DNA of 8,560 nucleotides, from the NCBI GenBank assembly GCA_020053155.1, contig JAGVNS010000033.1, positions 1 to 8,560 of the forward strand. The letters run 5' to 3'. The DNA comes from Nitrososphaerota archaeon (GTDB taxonomy: Archaea > Iainarchaeota > Iainarchaeia > Iainarchaeales > VGJJ01). Both the position numbers and the translations under genes were made by a program. The stretch's first letter is position 1. Every line of letters begins with the position of its first letter. Under the pieces are notes generated by a model. The model was not told where the DNA came from. It worked only from the letters and a program-made list of their open reading frames with translations, and did no database searches. Shown piece after piece: positions 5,001 to 8,560 of this stretch.

Positions 5001-6435
5001 CAACCTATTCACGAACACGGACCAAGTGGATGTGGGGAATGGGGCCTTGCCCCTGATAACCCCCACCTTCGTCAACGCTTCCAAACTCACGTTTACTTTA
5101 TCGGCCAGCCAATCCAACACATTGGGATTGGGAACGTTCGCGGTGCGCGTGAAGCAGGGAAGCACGTACAGCAATTCCCAAAACCTCACGGTGGGAGCGG
5201 CAACCCCCATTTTGAACAGCATCACTCCTTCCGGCGTGGTTATAGGGAACGGGCAATTATTCACATTGGACGGGGCCGTATTCCTGAGCGGGGCGCAAGT
5301 GAAGGTGGGAAGCCTGGCCCTCAAGAATACGACGTTCAACAGTTCTTCGCAACTCACGTTCAATTTGTCGGCCACCGAAATAGCCACATTGGGGGTGGGC
5401 GTGCATAACGTGTATGTGCAAAATCCAGGGGGGGAACAGTCGGGTATGGTGACCCTCACCATCTTGGCGACCGGAAGCCCGGTGCTGAGCGCATTCACGC
5501 CTATTGACATCGAAATAAACACGGGGGGAACCATTACGCTGAATGGTTCAGGGTTCCAGAGCGGGGCCAAATCATATTTACAGGATGTCATTGTTCCCAC
5601 CAAAATACAGAGCTTTCCGACTACTTTTGTGAATAGCGGGCAGGTCACATTCAGTTTGTCCTCGGCCCAAACAACGACGTTGGGTCCAAGCATCTACCAA
5701 TTGTTCGTTCAGAACCCTGACAAAAAGACCTCGAATGCCATTTCAGGATTCGTTATTTACACCCCCTACCTCACGGCCGTATCCCCTGCCAATGTTGTAC
5801 TGGGGTCGAATGCTTCATTTACCATCGACGGGTTGTACTTCAAGTCCGGCGCCGTAATAGGGATAGTAGGGGGAATGGAGTACGCCCCCACTACAACCAC
5901 CCAAACCCAGCTCACGCTGGAATTATCATCCGACCATATTCAAACGTTGGGAGTGGGAACCCATTCCCTGTACGTGAAAAATCCTGCAGGAGGGCAGTCC
6001 AATGCGCTGACTTTTACGGCTACCAATCCAGATTCTTCCGGAGACACAACTCCCCCCGGACCGGGAGACACGGGCACAGGCGGTTCGGATGATGGGGGCG
6101 GAGGCGGAGGTGGAGGAAGCGGAGGGGGCGGGGATGGAAGTACAGTTGATGGAAGCGAAGGAGAAACCCTGACGTGCGTCCAGAGCTTTGAGTTATGCAA
6201 TGGAATGGATGACGATTGCGATTCCCAAATAGATGAAGGGTGTGAGACTGCACCATCCGCGCTCTGCACTAATGGGGTTCAAGATGAAAAAGAGTCAGGA
6301 ATTGACTGCGGGGGCATTTGCTCGAACTGGTGTCTGCTTCCCATTCCAGAGTCCGCTTCGTTGCTATTTTTGGCGGCGCTAAACCCCATCATGCTTTTCA
6401 TTCAATATTTATTGCGCATTCTCGGGTTGGCATAG
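2095..6435 (+). CDS. Large exported PcRGLX/YetA-like (rhamnogalacturonan lyase-like) protein with four IPT/TIG domains and C-terminal anchor
   Basis: A 1446-aa protein. Residues 1-33 form a Sec signal (R/K-rich start, hydrophobic 13-28, likely cleavage near N-A-F-S/Y). Residues 34-about 130 match the N-terminal barrel of the PcRGLX/YetA family: V-x-F-G-F-P-F-P-K-G-D-V, then W-P-D-G-S-L-K-W-A-L-V-D-F (89-101). About 130-440 is beta-rich, like that family's central sandwich, and about 530-930 is helical with W, Y and H residues, like its alpha/alpha barrel; Penicillium PcRGLX is an exo-acting pectin lyase (PL26). Four IPT/TIG repeats (about 947-1309), a Gly/Asp/Ser linker (1310-1357), a MopE-like C-N-G-M-D-D-D-C-D motif, a second Cys motif and a hydrophobic C-terminus (about 1418-1443) follow. 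There are 24 NxS/T sequons. It is probably a surface-anchored glycan-binding or glycan-cleaving protein; substrate and activity are unproven and no catalytic residue is assigned here. Stop TAG lies 11 nt from the stop of the convergent pirin gene. Confidence 0.7.
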   Translation: MSASRGGRALKGSWFFLVAAGILFLASFGNAFSYPIDVFETYPNGQSSISRANEVVTFGFPFPKGDVSSVNSLKVKNATSMQFTELGKWPDGSLKWALVDFVLPSLGSNAIDSSYAIENGGSGNAGGSDVCSQAGTVVTADTGSPNGAVFKIKGTNYDVLDQVTLYAGNDTIVSPPNQGGIIFWDESGNELNSNAGNASRLEILQNGPVRCQVVAEGLLGSSGVGYRVIYDFFKGSAKVNMTVSFKNSLYASPTHKPVRGGIIRIDTAMQGNGITAEAAGSGGSPQSFTLDAGNKGVVSNWYSSLHSTEEEGNLGFATGTYQGYAVDTYPTAGGSSTAIVPRTSASGVPTYVWLKLSQGSRNVSVTGRYAPYYYPNGATGDADTGYLSWDLLSPTYPQQPMNALRYKMYYSQEVQFNFSATNDSLSEAKRFTNKVIFIPNDKTYFGSAGAFYLGAFQSLTNGELQSFYNRPDVSISKSVCTNLQDNGPSAQEGVSLNPPFSVFRAGSPNLTGGGLQNNASANETYSTFITGARGKYPLIEQVARYRGDWEEYLDDKTFTDPKNSASQTEFQKKATNTNEMKTLFGSPWAAEVLDAAHNWSWKTNLDFYHYTGREEFRKGLNATFYRLRMTTWVGSIHYTRPLGMQLQGYAHLLNYFKETNDSRFAEHNQFVHDHLNGSGYDSVLYAEAPPKWGYYQWDGPPAYCTLDNPSTPQIENNYCLGAYLDNGNNGGWIAPPGQAIDSSTLPPEYAANGIVMQALNGFHSPEGSDNGTAGCQDGERAFMLANRLGLGLIELYASLQTINPSDSVLDPLGKRIGDIAKQMGGSFVGKGAYHADFSNPAGAYDNYVYCSIKSSETVAGITQNYYVYSYIASFAAKIAPTTEEKKYWQNFSVNNVKALHADGFLNCAREFDVKVQDSIKGFLASGELYTPSSYPQGSPTPGNNVSFSLSSVVPTTVMKGVSTLITLNGNLFTNTDQVDVGNGALPLITPTFVNASKLTFTLSASQSNTLGLGTFAVRVKQGSTYSNSQNLTVGAATPILNSITPSGVVIGNGQLFTLDGAVFLSGAQVKVGSLALKNTTFNSSSQLTFNLSATEIATLGVGVHNVYVQNPGGEQSGMVTLTILATGSPVLSAFTPIDIEINTGGTITLNGSGFQSGAKSYLQDVIVPTKIQSFPTTFVNSGQVTFSLSSAQTTTLGPSIYQLFVQNPDKKTSNAISGFVIYTPYLTAVSPANVVLGSNASFTIDGLYFKSGAVIGIVGGMEYAPTTTTQTQLTLELSSDHIQTLGVGTHSLYVKNPAGGQSNALTFTATNPDSSGDTTPPGPGDTGTGGSDDGGGGGGGGSGGGGDGSTVDGSEGETLTCVQSFELCNGMDDDCDSQIDEGCETAPSALCTNGVQDEKESGIDCGGICSNWCLLPIPESASLLFLAALNPIMLFIQYLLRILGLA
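4927..6021 (+). repeat. Four tandem IPT/TIG domain repeats within the surface protein
   Basis: Four copies of about 88-95 residues (protein 947-1034, 1037-1124, 1128-1222, 1225-1309). Each opens with L-x-x-[VIF]-x-P, a Gly-containing turn and I/F-T-[LI]-[ND]-G-x-x-F. Each closes with a repeated L/V-T-F/L-x-L-S-x-x-x-x-x-T-L-G block, then V-x-N-P-x-x-x-x-S in copies 2-4; copy 1 has V-K-Q-G-S-T instead. The copies have diverged at the protein and DNA level, so recent duplication is unlikely. IPT/TIG sandwiches are common in cell-surface proteins as spacers or carbohydrate- and protein-contacting modules. Confidence 0.75.
6172..6333 (+). other. MopE-like acidic Cys motif followed by a second Cys cluster in the surface protein
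   Basis: Protein residues 1360-1385 read T-C-V-Q-S-F-E-L-C-N-G then M-D-D-D-C-D-S-Q-I-D-E-G-C. This resembles the putative metal-binding motif of MopE-type proteins (E-x-C-[DN]-G-x-D-[DN]-D-C-D-x-x-[IV]-D-E-x-C). Residues 1391-1413, C-T-N-G-V-Q-D then E-S-G-I-D-C-G-G-I-C and W-C, resemble a motif often found near the C-termini of exported proteins of archaea and deltaproteobacteria. Ca2+ binding and disulfide bonding are likely but inferred. Confidence 0.6.
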
Positions 6436-6445
6436 CCCAATACCC
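6424..6445. terminator. Weak hairpin at the convergent end of the surface-protein and pirin genes
   Basis: GGG-TTGG (6424-6430) can pair with CCAA (6437-6440) and CCC (6443-6445), with a two-base TA bulge and a CATAGC loop; the TAG stop of the surface-protein gene lies across the loop. No oligo-T run follows on either strand, so a terminator role is weakly supported. Confidence 0.2.
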
Positions 6446-6446
6446 C

Positions 6447-7145
6447 TTAAAGGTCCCACATCACCAGATGCGCTTTTTCGCTCATTGCCTCAAACACTAA
6501 TTTATTTTCATCCAAAACACGTGCCGAATCTCCTTTTTTTAATATCCTGTTGTTAAGCATAAGGGTTCCCTCCACCACAAAAATATATTGATGGGGATAA
6601 CTGGGAGAAAAAGAAATTTTTTTTCCATTCGTTAAAGATGAGACATACAAAGAGGCATTCTGTTGAATGGGCAACGCGCCCATTTTCCCTTCTTTTGAAA
6701 CCAAGCAAACCAATTTGTTTTCAAACGCCTTTTCATCCCACTTTTTTTCGCTCCAACTTGAAGGAAGCCCCCGTTTGGGTGGAAGGATCCACATTTGAAG
6801 CAGGTGAACGGGAGTTGTTTTGGACTCGTTGTATTCCGCGTGACGGATTCCGGTGCCTGCGCACATGTATTGAATCATTCCGGGAACTATTTTTCCCTCG
6901 TTTCCCAAACTATCCTCGTGCGTCAATTCCCCGGAAATGACATACGTCACGATTTCCATGTCCGCATGACTATGGAACGGAAAACCCTCATTGGGTTGAA
7001 TCACGTCATCGTTGAACACTCTCAACGAGGCCCAATTCAGGTTGTCAGGGTCGTAGTACTCGTTGAACGAAAAATGGTGGCGCGTCTCCAACCATCCCAC
7101 GTCTGAGTGGAAATGCTCGTGTTTGCGGCGGATAAGAATAGTCAT
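6447..7145 (-). CDS. Pirin-family bicupin protein (YhhW-like)
   Basis: A 232-aa protein beginning M-T-I-L-I-R-R-K, very close in length and order to E. coli YhhW (231 aa), a pirin with quercetin 2,3-dioxygenase activity in vitro. It shows the family blocks G-W-L-E-T-R-H-H-F-S-F, Y-Y-D-P, L-R-V-F-N-D-D-V-I, F-H-S-H-A-D-M-E-I-V-T-Y-V and G-T-G-I-R-H-A-E-Y-N. The four metal ligands expected in the N-terminal cupin are present: H58, H60, H102 and E104. The frame is open upstream to an ATG at 7253, but that would add 36 residues that match nothing in the family and would overlap the end of gatD, so ATG 7145 is preferred. A TATA-like box about 28 nt upstream supports this. It is cytosolic; the physiological substrate of such proteins is usually unknown. 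Confidence 0.9.
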   Translation of the reverse strand: MTILIRRKHEHFHSDVGWLETRHHFSFNEYYDPDNLNWASLRVFNDDVIQPNEGFPFHSHADMEIVTYVISGELTHEDSLGNEGKIVPGMIQYMCAGTGIRHAEYNESKTTPVHLLQMWILPPKRGLPSSWSEKKWDEKAFENKLVCLVSKEGKMGALPIQQNASLYVSSLTNGKKISFSPSYPHQYIFVVEGTLMLNNRILKKGDSARVLDENKLVFEAMSEKAHLVMWDL

Positions 7146-7167
7146 GTTTACCCCCCATTGGGAAAAC

Positions 7168-7177
7168 CCTTTAATAT
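7168..7177 (-). promoter_or_regulatory. TATA-like box of the pirin gene
   Basis: Minus-strand ATATTAAAGG lies in the 58-nt gap after the gatD stop and is centred about 28 nt before the preferred pirin ATG (7145), which would allow a leaderless transcript independent of gatD. GGGGGGT just before the ATG is only a poor Shine-Dalgarno match. Confidence 0.4.
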
Positions 7178-7178
7178 C

Positions 7179-7201
7179 ATGGATGGGGGGGTTCCATCCA
7201 T
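7179..7201. repeat. 8-bp perfect inverted repeat between gatD and the pirin gene
   Basis: ATGGATGG (7179-7186) and CCATCCAT (7194-7201) are perfect complements around a 7-nt GGGGGTT spacer. The repeat begins 2 nt past the gatD stop and ends 1 nt before the pirin TATA-like box. It may be the 3' hairpin of gatD mRNA or an operator at the pirin promoter; the sequence does not decide. No U-tract follows directly, which weakens the terminator reading. Confidence 0.45.
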
Positions 7202-7203
7202 CG

Positions 7204-8520
7204 TTAATACAAAAAAGTGTCCGTGCGGCTAAACGGAGTTGTTTCCCCCGCATAATTGGTGAGCATCATTTCCGTTACCTTTTCCTTGTTTTGCGTGTGC
7301 GCAAGCACCCATCCCAGTTTGATATAGGCGGTTTCCGGCAGCATGTCCTCCAATCCCACCGCCCCCGCACTTTTGAGGAGACGAAGATTGGTGTACACAT
7401 CCAAATTGACCCTTCCATAGAGTGTTTGGGAGGTGATGAAGACGGGGATTCCCTTCCCCGTAATGGATTGGATGGCAGGAATGATCCGCGTCGTGTGCAC
7501 GTGCCCCAGGCCCGTGGCCTCGATGACAAACCCTTTGCACCCTCTCCCTAAGTAAAAATCAAAAATGTCGGGGGAGAGGCCGGGATACACCTTCACGAAG
7601 CCCACGTTTTCATCAAAAACGGCATCCAGAGTCATTTTAGCATTGGAACGCGGATGGTATGCACTTATCTTTTCCATTTTTCCGTCCGGCCAAACTTTGG
7701 CAATGGGCAATTGATTGATGGGACGGAATGCATCCCTTCGTGTGGTGTGCATTTTTCGCACGGCCGTTCCGCGGTTGAACAAGCAGTAATCATCCGAGGT
7801 TGTGCCATGCATGCAAATCCCCACTTCCGCCATGTCACTGATGGCCACGCGTGCCGCACAAACCAGATTCATCGTCGCATCACTGCTTCCCCTATCACTG
7901 CTGCGCTGCGACCCCACCAACACGACAGGTTTGGATATGTCGTGCAGCATGAACGACAATGCGGCCGCCGTGTAGTGCAGGGTGTCCGTCCCATGCGTCA
8001 ACACAATCCCTTCCACATCAGGTTTGTTCAACTCTTCGTGACAAATATTCGCCATGTTGACCCAATCGCTGGGAATCATGTCCTCGCTCATTTTGGTAAA
8101 CGGGGAAAAGATTTGCTTGATTTGGGCAAACTCCCCTATCTCGGGAACCATCTGGGCTAATTCCGTGGGAGTGAGTTTGGCAGTAACTCCCCCCTTTTCG
8201 TAATCCACCTTACTCACAATCGTCCCCCCCACCCCAATCACGGAGAAAGCGGGCTTATCCGAAAGATGGGGGTTGTTTGTTTCCACTTTTTGGGGGGAAG
8301 AAACACTGTTCGGGGAAATAATTTTATCCACTTTCTGGATGTTGGAAAGATTGAACCCCATCTTGTATCCCGTATTCAGTTTCAATACCAAGACTGTATT
8401 TCCCTGCAAAGGTTGAGGGGGAATCATTCCCTCCAACACCTGGTCTTTCCAGTGGAGACGGGCATGGTCCCAAATGGAAAGGGCATTTTCTTTCAAAAAA
8501 GAGGACACATCCCGGGGCAT
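7204..8520 (-). CDS. gatD: Glutamyl-tRNA(Gln) amidotransferase subunit D
   Basis: A 438-aa full-length GatD. With GatE it forms the archaeal GatDE complex that converts Glu-tRNA(Gln) to Gln-tRNA(Gln) in the cytosol; GatD is the asparaginase-type subunit that releases ammonia from an amide donor. The N-terminal domain (about 1-90) includes L-E-G-M-I-P-P, then I-G-V-G-G-T-I (nucleophile T100), G-G-V-T-A-K-L-T-P, V-L-T-H-G-T-D-T (T178, D179), G-S-Q-R-S-S-D-R-G-S-S-D-A and V-R-K-M-H (K256). These cover the Thr, Thr-Asp and Lys positions of the catalytic site. The G-G-V-T-A motif and N-terminal domain separate it from plain L-asparaginases. ATG 8520 gives the usual length. Upstream, GGAGGGTTGAT lies rather far from the start and TTTTTAAG about 30 nt away. 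GatE is not in the window. Confidence 0.95.
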   Translation of the reverse strand: MPRDVSSFLKENALSIWDHARLHWKDQVLEGMIPPQPLQGNTVLVLKLNTGYKMGFNLSNIQKVDKIISPNSVSSPQKVETNNPHLSDKPAFSVIGVGGTIVSKVDYEKGGVTAKLTPTELAQMVPEIGEFAQIKQIFSPFTKMSEDMIPSDWVNMANICHEELNKPDVEGIVLTHGTDTLHYTAAALSFMLHDISKPVVLVGSQRSSDRGSSDATMNLVCAARVAISDMAEVGICMHGTTSDDYCLFNRGTAVRKMHTTRRDAFRPINQLPIAKVWPDGKMEKISAYHPRSNAKMTLDAVFDENVGFVKVYPGLSPDIFDFYLGRGCKGFVIEATGLGHVHTTRIIPAIQSITGKGIPVFITSQTLYGRVNLDVYTNLRLLKSAGAVGLEDMLPETAYIKLGWVLAHTQNKEKVTEMMLTNYAGETTPFSRTDTFLY

Positions 8521-8545
8521 GGTAGGGAAATCAACCCTCCCTCCC

Positions 8546-8555
8546 CTTAAAAACC
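8546..8555 (-). promoter_or_regulatory. TATA-like box of gatD
   Basis: Minus-strand GGTTTTTAAG is centred about 30 nt before the gatD ATG and is the only A/T-rich element in the visible upstream sequence. The intervening GGGGAGGGAGGG is purine-rich. Only 40 nt of upstream sequence is visible, so a longer leader or an operon from beyond the edge cannot be excluded. Confidence 0.3.
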
Positions 8556-8560
8556 AGGGC

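Noticed and set aside
4641..5408. 255-codon open frame on the + strand
   Set aside because: It is a different frame inside the large surface-protein gene, with low-complexity H/R/G-rich translation and no domain; the main frame carries TIG and lyase-like motifs across the same bases.
4878..5693. 271-codon open frame on the minus strand
   Set aside because: It is antisense to the TIG repeats. Its repeated pattern mirrors the repeats on the other strand, and nothing suggests translation.
7146..7253. N-terminal extension of pirin by 36 residues from ATG 7253
   Set aside because: The extension matches no pirin sequence, overlaps the gatD 3' end, and passes through the inverted repeat and TATA-like box; ATG 7145 aligns with the known start of YhhW-type proteins.
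1..8560. CRISPR array, tRNA, rRNA, transposase or integrase signatures
   Set aside because: No regularly spaced identical repeats, tRNA cloverleaf, rRNA core or recombinase motif was seen on either strand; only the diverged protein-level TIG repeats recur.

Overview
The window looks like chromosomal DNA from an archaeon, most likely an uncultivated lineage of the DPANN type; a Diapherotrites- or Micrarchaeota-like genome is a guess from general resemblance. The archaeal markers are a full-length GatD (the tRNA-dependent amidotransferase subunit known only from archaea), a class III (QxSxE) archaeal prepilin signal, a TrmB-type sugar regulator, and TATA-like boxes placed 24-30 nt upstream of start codons, as expected for leaderless archaeal transcription.

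Layout from left to right. (1) On the + strand, the C-terminal part of a TrmB-family regulator is followed after 6 nt by a membrane acyltransferase of the DUF1624/HGSNAT type. (2) A convergent junction (about 1270-1445) holds U-tract terminators for both strands, a set of competing GC-rich hairpins, and on the minus strand a candidate 41-residue basic ORF that overlaps the end of the next gene. (3) On the minus strand lies a secreted pilin-like protein: a class III prepilin signal followed by a domain resembling fibronectin type III with a DxDxDG loop. (4) A 122-bp divergent promoter region comes next. (5) On the + strand, one very large exported protein (1446 aa) fills half the window. It has a Sec signal, an N-terminal module resembling PcRGLX/YetA exo-rhamnogalacturonan lyases (PL26-like), four IPT/TIG beta-sandwich repeats, a Gly-rich linker, a MopE-like acidic Cys motif, a second Cys-rich motif and a C-terminal hydrophobic anchor. 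(6) On the minus strand, convergent with it, lie a pirin-family cupin protein and, upstream of that, GatD. An 8-bp inverted repeat sits between these two.

How the parts may fit together: regions 1-5 suggest a cell-surface neighbourhood (sugar-responsive regulator, membrane glycan acyltransferase, pilin-like fibre protein, large glycan-binding or glycan-cleaving surface protein). This is inferred from family assignments and adjacency. GatD and pirin are housekeeping or metabolic neighbours with no evident tie to the surface genes. There is no CRISPR array, tRNA, rRNA, transposase or other mobile-element signature. No undescribed multi-gene system can be demonstrated. The best candidates for something new are the lyase-like surface protein and its divergent pilin partner, and the small overlapping ORF with its bistable hairpin region.
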